From Neodontobutis hainanensis (Eukaryota; Chordata; Actinopteri; Gobiiformes; Odontobutidae): a DNA stretch of 64,000 nt. The DNA is taken from assembly GCA_024349245.1 (NCBI GenBank), contig JALDNG010002692.1, positions 1 to 64,000 of the forward strand, written 5' to 3'. A program made the translations under genes and the position numbers. This document shows positions 1 through 11,689 of this stretch, in pieces. Numbering within the stretch: position 1 is the first letter of the stretch; the number at the start of each line of letters is the position of its first letter. A model generated the notes under the pieces. The model was not told the DNA's origin, did no database searches, and was given only the letters and a program-made list of their open reading frames with translations.

Positions 1-3000
1 TGTGGCCTCTGCCTCCTCTGGTCTCTCTGTGGCCTCTGACTTCTCTTGTCTCTCTGCCTCCTCTGCCCCCTCTGGTCTCTCAATCTCTACTGGTCTCTAT
101 TGCCTGTGCCTCCTCTGGTCTCTCTGTTGCCTCTGCCTCCTCTGCTTCCTCTCGTCTCTCTGTGGCCTCTGCCTCCTCTGCTCTCTCTGTCTCCCCTGCC
201 TCCACTGGTCTCTCTGCCTTCTCTGCCTCCTCTGATCTCTCTACCTCCACTGGTCTCTCTGTGACCTCTGCAATCCTCTGGTCTCTCTGTGGCCTATGCC
301 TCCTCTGGATTCTCTCATGGCCTATGCCTCCACTGGTGTCTCTGTCTCCTCTGCCTCCTTTCATCTCTCTGTGGCCTCTGCATCTTCTGTTCTCTCTGTG
401 GCCTCTGCCTCCTCTTGTCTCTCTATTCCTCTGCCTCCTCTGGTCTCTCTGTGGCCTCTGCATCTTCTGGTCTCACTGTGGCCTCTGCCTCCTCTTGTCT
501 CTCTTTTCCTCTACCTCCTCTGGTCTCTCTGTGTCCTCATTCTCCTCTGGACTCTCTGCCTTCACTGCATCCCCTAGTCTCTCTGTGGCCTTTGCCTCCT
601 CTTGTCTCTCTGTCTTTCTGCCTCCTCTGAACTCTTGGTGGTCTCTGCCTCCTCTGGTCTCTCTGCCTCCTCTGCCTCCTCTGGTCTCTCTGTGGCCTCT
701 GCCTCCTCTGGTCTCTCTCTGGCCTCTGCCTTCTATTGTCTGTCTGCCTCCTATGCCCCATCTGGTCTCTCTGACTCCACTGGTCTCTCTATTGCCTCTG
801 CCTCCTCTGGACTGTATGCCTCCTCTGATCTATTTGTGGCCTCTGCCTCCTTTGGTCTCTCTGCCTCCTCTTCCTCCTCTGCTTCCTCTCGTCTCTCTGT
901 GGCCTCTGCCTCCTCTGGTCTCTCTGTCTCCTCTGCCTCCTCTGGTCTCTCTACCTCCTCTGCTTCCTCTCGTCTCTCTGTGGCCTCTGCCTCCTCTGCT
1001 CTCTCTCTCTCCCCTGCCTCCACTGGTCTCTCTGCCTTCTCTGCCTCCTCTGCTCTCTCTACCTCCACTGGTCTCTCTGTGACCTCTGCAATCCTCTAGT
1101 CTCTCTGTGGCCTATGCCTCCTCTGGATTCTCTCATGGCCTCTGCCTCCTCTAGACTCTCTGCCTCCCCTGCTTTCTCTCGTCTCTCTGTCTCGTCTGCC
1201 TCCTCTGGTCTCTCTGCCTCCTCTGCCTCCTCTGGATTCTCTGTGGCCTCTGCCTCCTCTGGTCTCTCTGTGGCCTCTGTCTTCTCTTGTCTCTCTGCCT
1301 CCTCTGCCCCTCTGGTCTCTCTGTCTCTACTGGTCTCTATTGCCTGTGCCTCCTCTGGTCTCTCTGTGGCCTCTGCCTCCTCTGCTCTCTGTCTCCCCTG
1401 CCTCCACTGGTCTCTCTGCCTTCTCTGCCTCCTCTGCTCTCTCTACCTCCACTGGTCTCTCTGTGACCTCTGCAATCCTCTGGTCTCTCTGTGGCCTATG
1501 CCTCCTCTGGTCTCTCTGCGGCCTCTGCCTCCTCTGGTCTCTCTGTGAACTCTGCCTCCTCTGGTCTCTGTGTGGCCTCTGCCTCCACTGGTCTCTCTGT
1601 CTCCTCTGCCTCCTTTCGTCTCTTTGTGGTCTCTGCATCTTCTGGTCTCTCTGTGGCCTCTGCCTCCTCTTGTCTCTCTATTCCTCTGCCTCCTCTGGTC
1701 TCTCTGCCTCCTCTGCCTCCTCTGCTTCCTCTCGTCTCTCTGTGGCCTCTGCCTCCTCTGGTCTCTTTGTCTCCTCTGCCTCCTCTTGTCTCTCTGACTC
1801 CTCTGCCTCCTCTGGTCTCTCTGTGGCCTCTGCCTCCTCTGGTCTCTCTGTGGCCTCTGCCTTCTCTTTTCTCTCTGTCTCCTCTGTCCCCTCTAATCTC
1901 TCTGCCTCCACTGGTCTCTCTATTGCCTCTGCCTCCTCTCGTCTCTCTGTGGCCTCTGCCTCCTCTGGTCTCTTTGTCTCCTCTGCCTCCTCTAGTCACT
2001 CTGTGGCCTCTGCCTCCTCTGCCTTCTCTGGTCTCTCTGCCTCCTCTGGTCTCTGTGGCCTCTGCCTCCTCTGGTCTCTCTGTGGCCACTGCCTCCTCTG
2101 GTCTCTCTGTTGCATCTGCCATTTCTGGTCTCTCTGCCTCCTCTCGTCCTCTAATCTCTCTGCCTCCTTTGGTCTCTCTGTCTTTCTTCCTCCTCTGAAC
2201 TATTGGTGGCCTCTGCCTCCTCTCGCCTCTCTGCCCGTTGCCTCCTCTGGTCTCTCTGTCTCCACTGGTCTCTCTGTGACCTCTGCAATCCTCTGGTCTC
2301 TCTGTGGCCTATGTCTCTTTTGGATTCTCTGTGGCCTCTGCCTCCTCTGGTCTCTCTGTCTCCTCTGCCTCCTCTCGTCTCTCTGTGGCCTCTGCCTCTT
2401 CTGGTCTCTCTGTGGTCTCTGCCTCCTTTTGTCTCTTTATTCCTCTTCCTCCTCTGGTCTCTCTGTGGCCTCGTTCTCCTCTGCTCTCTCTGCCTCCTCT
2501 GCATCCTCTTGTCTCTCTGCCTCCTTTGGTCTGTCTGTCTTTCTGCCTCCTCTGAACTCTCGGTGGCCTCTGCCCCCTCTGGTCTCACTGTGGCCTCTGC
2601 CTCCTCTGCTCTCTCTGACTCCTTTGCCTCCTCTGGTCTCTCTGTGGCCTCTGCCTCCTCTGGTTTCTCTGTGGCCGCTGCCTTCTCTTGTCTGTCTGCC
2701 CCCTATGCCCCCTCTGGTCTCTCTGCCTCCATTGGTCTCTCTATTACCTCTGCCTCCGCTAGTCTCTCTGTGGCCTCTGCCTCCTCTGGTCTCTCTGTCT
2801 TTCTGCCTCCTCTGAACTCTCGGTGGCCTCTGCCCCCTCTGGTCTCACTGTGGCCTCTGCCTCCTCTGCTCTCTCTGACTCCTTTGCCTCCTCTGGTCTC
2901 TCTGTGGCCTCTGCCTCCTCTGGTTTCTCTGTGGCCGCTGCCTTCTCTTGTCTGTCTGGCTCCTATGCCCCATCTGGTCTCTCTGCCTCCACTGGTCTCT

Positions 3001-5331
3001 CTATTGCCTCTGCCTCCTCTGGTCTCTCTCTGGCATATACCTCCTCGGGTCTCTTTGTCTCCTCTGCCTCCTCTAGTCACTCTGTGGTCTCTGCCTCCTC
3101 TGGTCTCTCTGCCTCCTCTGCCTCCTCTGCTCTTACTGCCTCTTTTGTTCTCACTCTCTCTCTCTGCCTCCTCTGGTCTCTCTGTGGCCTCAGCCTCGTC
3201 TGGTCTCTCTGTGGCCTCTGCCTTCTCTGGTCTCTATCTGGCCACTGCCTTCTCTGGTCTCTCATAGGCATCTGCCTTTTCTGGTCTGTCTGCCTCCTCT
3301 GCCTACCCTTGTCTCTCTGTGGCCTCTGCCTTCTCTGGTCTCTATCTGGCCACTGCCTACTCTGTTCTCTCTGAGGCATCTGCCTTTTCTGGTCTGTCTG
3401 TGTCCTCTGCCTCCTCTAGTCTCTCTGTGGCCTCTGCCTCCTCTGGTCTGTCTGTGTCCTCTGCCTCCTCTGGTCTCTCTGTGGCCTCTGCCTCCTCTTG
3501 TCTCTCTGTCTCCTCTGCCTCCACTGGTCTCTCTGTGGCCTCTGCCTCCACTCGTCCCTCTGTGGCCTCTGCATCCTCTGGTCTTTCTGTGGCCTCTGCC
3601 TTCTTTGGTCTCTCTGCCTCCTCTGCTTCCTCTCGTCTCTCTGTGGCCTCTGCCTTCTCTGGTCTCTCTGTCTCCTTTGCCTTCTCTTGTCTCTCTGCCT
3701 CCTCTGTCCATTCTGGTCTCTCTGCCTCCACTGGTCTCTCTATTGCCTCTGCCTCCTCTGGTCTCTCTCCGGCCTCTGCCTCTTTTAGTCTCTCTGCCTT
3801 CTCTGTCTTCTCTACTCTCTTTGTGGCCTCTGCCTCCCCTGGTCTCTCTGTGGCCTCTGCCTCCACTGGTCTCTCTGTGACCTATGCCTCCTCTGGTCTC
3901 TCTGTGTCCTCTGCCTCCTCTGGTCAGTCTTTGGCCTCTGCCTTCTCTGGATCTCTCTGTGGCCTCTGGTCTCTTACTGGCATCTGCCTTTTCTGGTCTC
4001 TCTGCCTACTCTCCCTCCTCTAGTCTCTCTGTGGCCTCTGCCTCCTCTGGACTCTCTGTCTCCTTTGGTCTTTCTGTTGCCTCTGCCTCCTCTGGCCTCT
4101 CTGCCTCCTCTTCTTCCTCTTGTCTCTTTGTGGCCTCTGCCTCCTCTGGTCTCTCTGTGTCCTCTGCCTCCTCTGGTCTCTCTGCCTCCTCTGGTCTCTC
4201 TGTGGCCTCTGCCTTCTCTGGTCTGTCTGTGTCCTCTACCTCCACTGGCTCCTCTGGTCTCTCTGTGTCCTCTGCCTCCTCTGGTCTGTCTGTGTCCTCT
4301 GCCTCCTCTGCCCTCTCTGTGGCCTCTTCCTCCTCTGGTCCATCTGTCTCCTCTGCATCCACTGGTCTCTTTTTGGCCTCTGCCTCCACTGCTCTCTTTG
4401 TGGCCTCTGCCTCCTCTAGTCTCTCTCTGGCCTCTGCCTCTTCTAGTCTCACTGCCTTCTCTGTCTCCTCAAATCTCTCCGTGTTCTCTATCTGCTCTGG
4501 TCTCTCTGTTGCCTCTGCCTCCTCTGGTCTCTTTGTGGCCTCTGCCTTCTCTGGTCTCTCTGTGGCCGCTGCCTCCTCTGGTCTCTCTGTGGCATTTGCC
4601 TTTTCTGGTCTCTCTGCCTCCTCTGCATCCTCATTTCTCTCTGCCTCCTCTGGTCTCTCTGTCTTTCTTCCTGCTCTGATCTCTCGGTGGCCTCTGCCTC
4701 CTCTGGTCTCTGCCTTATTTCCTCCTCTGGTCACTCTGTGGCCTATGCCTCCTCTGGTCTCTCTGTGGCCTCTGCCTCCTCTGGTCTCTCTGTCTCCCCT
4801 GCCTACACTGGTCTTTCTGTAGCCTCAGCCTCCTCTGGACTCTGCCTCCTCTGGTCTTTCTGTGGCCTCTGCCTCTTCTGTTCTCTCTGTCTCTTCTGCC
4901 TCCTCTGGTCTCTCTGCCTCCTCTGCCTCCTCTGTTCTCTCTGTGGCCTCTGCCTCCTCTGGTCACTCTGTCTCCTCTGCCTCCACTGCTCTCTCTGTTG
5001 CCTCTGCCTCCACTGGTCTCTCTTTGGCCTCTGCCTCCTCTGGTCTCTCTCTGGCCTCTGCCCTCCTCTAGTCTCTTTGCCTTCTCTGTCTCCTCTAGTC
5101 TCTCTGTGGCCTCTGCCTCCTCTGGTCTCTCTGTCTCCTCTGCCTCCTCTGCTCTCTCTGTGGCCGCTGCCTCCTTTTTGTCTCTGTGTGGCATCTGCCT
5201 TTTCTGGTCTCTCTGCCTCCTTCTCCTCTTCTGGTCTCTTTGTGGCCTTTGCCTCCTCTAGACTCTCTGCCTCCTCTGGACTTTCTGTGGCCTCTGCTTC
5301 CTCTCGTCTCCCTCCCCGTTACCTCCTCTGG
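1..5331 (+). repeat. 27-bp pyrimidine-rich minisatellite, block A
   Basis: Tandem array whose commonest 27-bp unit is three 9-bp submonomers, CTCTGGTCT, CTCTGTGGC and CTCTGCCTC. Variants gain or lose whole 9-mers, giving 18-, 36- and 45-bp spacings. The plus strand is C/T-rich with G and almost no A. Because unit lengths are mostly multiples of nine and the consensus lacks stop codons on both strands, long open frames appear in up to six frames: plus-strand motifs of the SGLSVASAS, PLVSLWPLP and LWSLCGLCL type, minus-strand motifs of the RPEEAEATE, ETRGGRGHR and QRDQRRQRP type. I read these as repeat artefacts, not proteins: no frame is favoured, no unique domain is attached, and no splice or promoter context is visible. 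The array continues past the left edge. It ends in a degenerate segment (about 5260-5331) that recurs at the end of the second block. Confidence 0.95.
2541..3060 (+). repeat. 260-bp direct duplication inside block A
   Basis: The segment beginning TTCTGCCTCCTCTGAACTCT occurs at 2541 and again at 2801, an offset of 260 bp, and about 200 bp after each start are almost identical. The copies differ at a few bases, for example around 2697-2725 against 2957-2985. The offset is not a multiple of nine, so the duplication shifts phase against the 9-bp submonomers. This suggests unequal exchange within the array rather than simple slippage. Confidence 0.7.
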
Positions 5332-7634
5332 TCCTGGAGTAGCCCTGAATCACATATCCGGCGCAGAGCTCTAGAGCAACGGGGAAAAATTATGATCAAA
5401 GACACCTTTCTTGTCAGTGCCTATAGCTCACCCTTAGTTGACCTTTTGACCCCTTACCAATGTCGTAGCCTCTCCAAATTTTGCACGCTGGCTCCTGGGG
5501 CCACCCAGAACAACATATCAAAGGTTGCTGGCTTTATAGCAAAGGGAAAATGTTTCAGCCTCCAAAAGACACAGCCTATAACGGCTTCTGACCATTGACC
5601 CCTGAACATTATTTGACCCCTTAACAATGTCGTAGCCTCTCCAAATTTTCAACGCTGGCTCCAGGGGCCACCCAGAACGACATATCAAAGGCGGCTGGCT
5701 CTAGAGTCAAGGGAAGAAAAATGATGACTAAAAAGACATCTCTCCTTTTTGGGCCTTTAGCGCATGCCCTTTTTTGACCTTTCGACCTTTTAACAATGTG
5801 GTAGCCTCTCCAATTTTAACCACACACTTCTACGTACTGTGTCGAGAAAAAGGAGACCACATTTCTCTTGATCGGACCTCGGGAAGTGACCGCCAGTGCC
5901 CCCACTAGGGTGAATACATTGACAAAATGGGCATGTGGGAATCCCAAATTTTTCCCCTGGCTCCTGGAGTAACCCTGAATCACATATCCAGCGCAGAGCT
6001 CTAGAGCAAGGGGAAAAATTATGATCAAAAGACACCTTTCTTGTCAGGGCCTATAGCTCGTACCCTTAGTTGACATTTTGACCCCTTACCAATGTCGTAG
6101 CCTCTCCAAATTTTGCACGCTGGCTCCTGGGGCCACCCAGAACAACATATCAAAGGCTGCTGGCTTTAGAGCAAAGGCAAAAAGTTTCAGCCTACAAAAG
6201 ACACAGCCTATAACGGGTTCTGACCATTGACCCCTGAACATTATTTGATACCTTAACAATGTCGTAGCCTCTCCAAATTTTTAAACGCTGGCTCCAGGGG
6301 CCAACCAGAACGACATAGGCAAGGCGGCTGGCTCTAGAGTCAAGGGAAGAAAAATGATGACTCAAAAGACATCTCTCCTTTTTGGGCCTTTAGCGCATGC
6401 CCTTTTTTGACCTTTCAATCCCTTAACAATGTGGTAGCCTCTCCAATTTTAACCACACGCTTCCACATACTGTGTCGAGAAAAAGGAGACCACATTTCTC
6501 TTGATCGGACCTCGGGAAGTGACCGCCAGTGCCCCCACTAGGGTGAATACATTAACAAAATGGGTGGTGGGAATCCCAAATTTTTCCCCCTGGCTCCTGG
6601 AGTAACCCTGAATCACATATCCGAAGTGCAGAGCTCTAGAGCAAAGGGGGAAAAAATTATGGTCAAAAAGACACCTTTCTTGTCAGAGCCTATAGCTCGT
6701 ACCCTTAGTTGACATTTTGACCCCTTACCAATGTCGTAGCCTCTCCAAATTTTGCACGCTGGCTCCTGGGGCCACCCAGAACAACATATCAAAGGCTGCT
6801 GGCTTTAGAGCAAAGGCAAAAAGTTTCAGCCTACAAAAGACACAGCCTAAAACGGGTTCTGACCATTGACCCCTGAACATTATTTGATACCTTAACAATG
6901 TCGTAGCCTCTCCAAATTTTTAAACGCTGGCTCAGGGCCAACCAGAACGACATAGGCAAGGCGGCTGGTTCTAGAGTCAAGGGAAGAAAATGATGACTCA
7001 AAGACATCTCTCCTTTTTGGGCCTTTAGGGCATGCCCTTTTGACCTTTCGACCCCTTAACAATGTGGTAGCCTCTCCAATTTTAACCACACGCTTCCACG
7101 TGCTGTGTCGAGAAAAAGAGACCACATTTCTCTTGATCGACCTCGAAGTGACCGCCAGTGCCCCCACTAGGGTGAATACATTGACAAAATAGGCATGTGG
7201 GAATCCCAAATTTTCCCCTGGCTCCTGGAGTAACCCTGAATCACATATCCAGCGCAGAGCTCTAGAGCAAAGGGGAAAAATTATGATCAAAAGACACCTT
7301 TCTTGTCAGGGCATATAGCTCATACCCTTAGTTGACCTTTTGACCCCTTACCAATGTCGTAGCCTCTACAAATTTTGCCTCCTGGGGCAATCCAGAACGA
7401 CATATCAAAGGTTGCTGGCTTTAGATCAAAGTGAAAAAAGTTTCAGCCTCCTAAAGACACAGCTTATAACGGGTTTTGACCATTGACCCCTGAACACTAT
7501 TTGACCCCTTAACAATGTCGTAGCCTCTCCAAATTTTGCACGCTGGCTCCTAGGGCCACCCAGAACGACATATCAAAGACGACATTTCACTTGATCGGAC
7601 CTCGGGAAGTGACCGCCAGCATGCATTTATGTAA
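5332..7634 (+). repeat. ~630-bp tandem repeat, 3.6 copies
   Basis: Copies start with CCTGGAGTA(G/A)CCCTGAATCA at 5333, 5963, 6596 and 7224, giving periods of 630, 633 and 628 bp. Each unit has three related subunits beginning CCTTA(A/C)CAATGT(C/G)GTAGCC, spaced about 167, 170 and 295 bp apart in the first unit (5452, 5619, 5789, next 6084). The subunits share a GCTGGCTCC(T/A)GGGG-like segment and a CTCTAGAGCAAGG-like segment. Copies differ by point changes and small indels. The fourth copy is truncated and has an internal deletion. Stop codons are frequent; open frames such as the 132-codon one on the minus strand at 6892-7290 carry no recognised domain. I do not recognise the family. It directly abuts the end of the 27-bp array. 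Confidence 0.9.
7224..7634 (+). repeat. Truncated terminal 630-bp unit with internal deletion
   Basis: The last copy follows the repeat as far as the second subunit (about 7580). It then jumps from ATATCAAAGACGACATTTC directly into the CACTTGATCGGACCTCGGGAAGTGACC segment that normally lies several hundred bases further on. It ends at CCGCCAGCATGCATTTATG. The same jump and the same end recur at 18770-18833, so the truncation predates duplication of the locus. Confidence 0.8.
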
Positions 7635-7812
7635 TATTATCATCTCAAAAAAACTTGATGCAGTTAGTGAAGGTTTGGAGTCTGGAGCTAATGGGTTCGT
7701 TTAATGTTTCATTGTTTACGTATGGGCCAAAGTACTCAGAAGTTATTATTCTAAATTTTCTTTATGGAATAGTAAAGTTGGCAACTTGGTGCATTAGAAA
7801 AAAACAAAAAAA
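7635..7812. other. Unique-looking spacer between repeat blocks
   Basis: About 178 bp of AT-rich sequence with no match that I can see to the 27-bp, 630-bp or 23-bp families. It is the only non-repeat stretch in the first 18 kb. An open frame starting at 7655 crosses it and reads on into the 27-bp array, but about 53 non-repeat codons are not enough to argue for a gene. It may be a remnant of an insertion, or the DNA that originally flanked the array. Confidence 0.6.
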
Positions 7813-10800
7813 CCTGCCTCCTTTGATCTCTCTGTGGCCTCTGCCTCTTCTGGTCTCTCTGTGGCCTCTGCCTCCTCTGGACTCTCTGTCTCCTCTGGTC
7901 TTTCTGTGGCCTCTGCCTCCTCTAGTCTCTCTGCCTCTCCTGCTTCATCTCGTCTCTCTGTCTCCTCTGCCTCCTCTGCCTCCTCTGGTCTCTCTGCCTC
8001 CTCTGCCTCCTCTGGTCTCTCTGTGGCCTCTGCCTCCTTTAGTCACTCTGTGGCCTCTGCCTAAACTGGTCTCTCTATGGCCTCTGCCTCCTCTGGTCTC
8101 TCTGTGGCTTCTGCCTCCTCTGGTCTCTTTGTCTCCTCTTACTCCTTTAGTCACTCTGTGGCCTCTGCCTCCTCTGGTCTCTCTGCCTCCTCTGCCTCCT
8201 CTAGTCATTCTGTGGCCTCTGCCTCCTCTGGTCTCTTTGTGTCCTCTGCCTTCTCTGGTCTCTCAGCCTCATCTGGTCTCTCTGTGGCCAATGCCTCCTC
8301 TGGTCTCTCTGCCTCCTTGGCCTATTCTGGTCTCTCCGTGGCCTCTGCCTCCTCTGCCCTCTATGCTCTCTGCCTCCACTAGTCTCTCTAATGCCTCTGC
8401 CTCCTCTGGTCTCTCTGTGGCCTCTGCCTTCTCTGGTCTCTTTGTCTCCTCTGCCTCCTCTAGTGACTCTGTGTCCTCTGCCTCCTCTGGTCAGTCTTTT
8501 GCCTCTGCCTTCTCTGGATCTCTCTGTGGCATCTGGTCTCTCTGCTCTAACTGCCTCCTCTAGTCTCTCTATCTCTCTGACTCATCTGCTCTCTCTGTGG
8601 CCTCTGCCTCCTCTGGTCTCTCTGTGGCCTCTGCCTTCTCTGGTCTCTCTGTTGCCGCTGCCTCCTCTGGTCTATCTGTGGCATCTGCCTTTCTGTTCTC
8701 TCTGCCTCCTCTGCCTCCTCTGCTCTCTCTGTGACCTCTGCCTCTTCTGGTTTCTCTGTGGCCTCTGCCTCCTCTGGACTCTCTGCCTCCTCTTGTCTTT
8801 CTGTTGCCACTGCCTCCTCTAGTGTCTCTGCCTCCCCTGCTTCCTCTCGTCTCTCTATCTCGTTTGCCTCCTCCGATCTCGCTGCCTCCTCTGCCTCCTC
8901 TGATCTCTCTGTGGCCTCTGCCTCCTCTGGTCTCTCTGTGGCTTCTGCCTTCTCTTGTCTCTCTGACTCCTCTGCCCCTCTGGTCTCTCTGTCTCCACTG
9001 GTCTCTCTATTGCCTGTGCCTGCTCTGGGTTCTCTGTAACCTCTGCCTCCTCTGGTCTCTCTGTCTCCTCTGCCTCCTCTGAACTCTCTGTGCCCTCTGC
9101 CCCTCTGGTCTCTCTGTGGCCTCCTCCTCCTCTGGTCTCTCTATGGCCTCTGCCTCCTCTGGACTTTCTGTCTCCTCTGGTCTTTCTGTGGCCTCTGCCT
9201 CCTCTGGTCTCTCTGCCTCCTCTGCTTCCTCTCGTCTCTCTGTGGCCTCTGCCTCCTCTGGTCTCTCTGTCTCCCCTGCCTCCACTGGTCTCTCTGTCTC
9301 CTCTGCCTCCTCTCGTCTCTCTGTGGCCTCTGCCTCTTCTGGTCACTCTTTGGCCTCTGCCTCCTCTTGTCTCTCTATTCCTCTGCCTCCTCAGGTCTCT
9401 CTGTGGCCTCTGTCTCCTCTGGACTCTCTGCCTTCTCTGCATCCTCTAGTCTCTCTGCCTCCTCTGGTCTCTCTGTCTTTCTGCCTCTTCTGAACTCTTG
9501 GTGGCCTCTGTCTCCTCTGGTCTCTCTGCCTCCTCTGCCTCCTCTGGTCTCTCTGTGGCTTCTGCCTCCTCTGGTCTCTCTCTGGCCTCTGCCTTCTATT
9601 GTCTGTCTGCCTCCTATGCCCCCTCTGGTCTCTCTCCCTCCAATGGTCTCAATATTGCCTCTGCCTCCTCTGGACTGTCTGCCTCCTCTGATCTTTCTGT
9701 GGCCTCTGCCTCCTCTGGTCTCTCTGCCTCCTCTGCTTCCTCTCGTCTCTCTGTGGCCTCTGCCTCCTCTGGTCTCTTTGTATCCTCTGCCTCCTCTAGT
9801 CACTCTGTGGCCTCTGCCTGCTCTGGTCTCTTTGTGTCCTCTGCCTTCTCTGGTCTCTCTGCTGCCGCTGGCTCCTCTGGTCTCTCTGTGGCATCTGCCT
9901 TTTCTGGTCTCTCTGCCTCCTATGCGTCCTCTAATCACTCTGCATCCTTTTGTCTCTCTGTCTTTCTTCCTTCTCTGAACTCTCGGTGGCCTCTGCCTCC
10001 TGTGGCCTCTCTGCCCCTTGCCTCCTCTGGTCTCTCTGTCTCCTCTGCCTCCACTGGTCTCTCTGCCTTTTCTGCCTCCTCTGCTCTCTCTACCTCCACT
10101 GGTCTCTCTGTAACCTATGCAATCCTCTGGTCTCTCTGTGGCCTATGTCTCTTTTGGATTCTCTGTGGCCTCTGCCTCCTCTGCTCTCTCTGTCTCCTCT
10201 GCCTCCTCTCATCTCTCTGTGGCCTCTGCCTCTTCTGGTCTCTCTGTGGCCTCGGTCTCCTCTGCTCTCTCTCCCTCCTCTGCATCCTCTCATCTCTCTG
10301 CCTCCTCTTGCCTCTCTGTCTTTCTGCCTCCTCTGAACTCTCGGTGGCCTCTGAACTCTCGGTGGCCTCTGCCTCTGCCTCTCACTGTGGGTTCTGCCTC
10401 CTCTGGTCTTTCTGTGGCCTCTGCCTCCTCTGGTCTCTCTGCCTCCTCTGCCTCCTCTAGTCTCTCTGTGGCCGCTGCCTTCTCTTGTCTGTCTGCCTCC
10501 TATGCCCCCTCTGGTCTCTATGCCTCCACTGGCCTCTCTATTGCCTCTGTTTCCGCTCGTCCCTCTGTGGCCTCTGCCTCCTCTGGTCTCTCTGTCTCCT
10601 CTGCCTCCTCTGAACTCTCTGTGGCCTCTGTCTCCTCTGGCCTCTCTATGGCCTCTGCATCCTCTGGACTCTCTGCCTCTTCTGGTCTTTCTGTGGCCTC
10701 TGCCTCCTCTGGTCTCTCTGCCTCTTCTGCTTCCTCTCGTCTCTCTGTGGCCTCTGCCTCCTCTGGTCTCTCTGTGGCCGCTGCCTTCTCTTGTCTGTCT

Positions 10801-11689
10801 TCCTCCTATGCCCCCTCTGGTCTCTCTGCCTGCACTGGTCTCTCTATTGCCTCTGCCTCCTCTGATCTCTCTGTGGCCTCTGCCTCCTCGGGTCTCTTTG
10901 TCTCCTCTGCCTCCTCTAGTCACTCTGTGGCCTCTGCCTCCTCTGGTCTCTCTGCCTCCTCTGCCTCCTCTGCTCTAACTGCCTCCTCTGGTCTCTCTGT
11001 CTCTCTGCCTCCTCTGGTCTCTTTGTGTCATCTGCCTTCTCTGGTCTCTCTGCCTCCCCTGGTCTCTCTGCTGCCGCTGGCTCCTCTGGTCTCTCTGTGG
11101 CATCTGCCTTTTCTGGTCTCTCTGCATCCTATCGTCCTCTAATCACTCTGCCTCCTTTGGTCTCTCTGTCTTTCTTCCTTCTCTGAACTCTCGGTGGCCT
11201 CTGCCTCCTGTGGCCTCTCTGCCCCGTTGCCTCCTCTGGTCTCTCTGTCTCCTCTGCCTCCACTGGTCTCTCTGCCTTCTCTGCCTCCTCTGCTCTCTCT
11301 ACCTCCACTGGTCTCTCTGTGACCTCTGCAATCCTCTCATCTCTCTGTGGCCTCTGCCTCTTCTGGTCTCTCTGTGGCCTCGGTCTCCTCTGCTCTCTCT
11401 GCCTCCTCTGCATCCTCTCGTCTCTCTGCCTCCTCTTGCCTCTCTGTCTTTCTGCCTCCTCTGAACACTCGGTGGCCTCTGCCCCCTCTGGTCTCACTGT
11501 GGGCTCTGCCTCCTCTGGTCTCTCTGCCTCCTCTGCCTCCTCTGGTCTCTCTGTGGCCGCTGCCTTCTCTTGTCTGTCTGCCTCCTATGCCCTCTCTGGT
11601 CTCTCTGCCTCCACTGGTCTCTCTCTTGCCTCTGCTTCCGCTCGTCTCTCTGTGGCCTCTGCCTCCTCTGGTCTCTCTGTCTCCTCTGC

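Noticed and set aside
4006..4734. Glu-rich 242-codon minus-strand frame resembling a coiled-coil protein
   Set aside because: It is the reverse reading of the same stop-free minisatellite; low complexity alone is not evidence of a gene.
4687..5598. 303-codon frame crossing the array edge into the 630-bp repeat
   Set aside because: The non-array part is repeat DNA with no recognisable protein. The other 630-bp copies do not keep the frame open.
7655..8563. 302-codon frame starting in unique spacer and running into the array
   Set aside because: Only about 53 codons are non-repeat, a length expected by chance. The rest is array.
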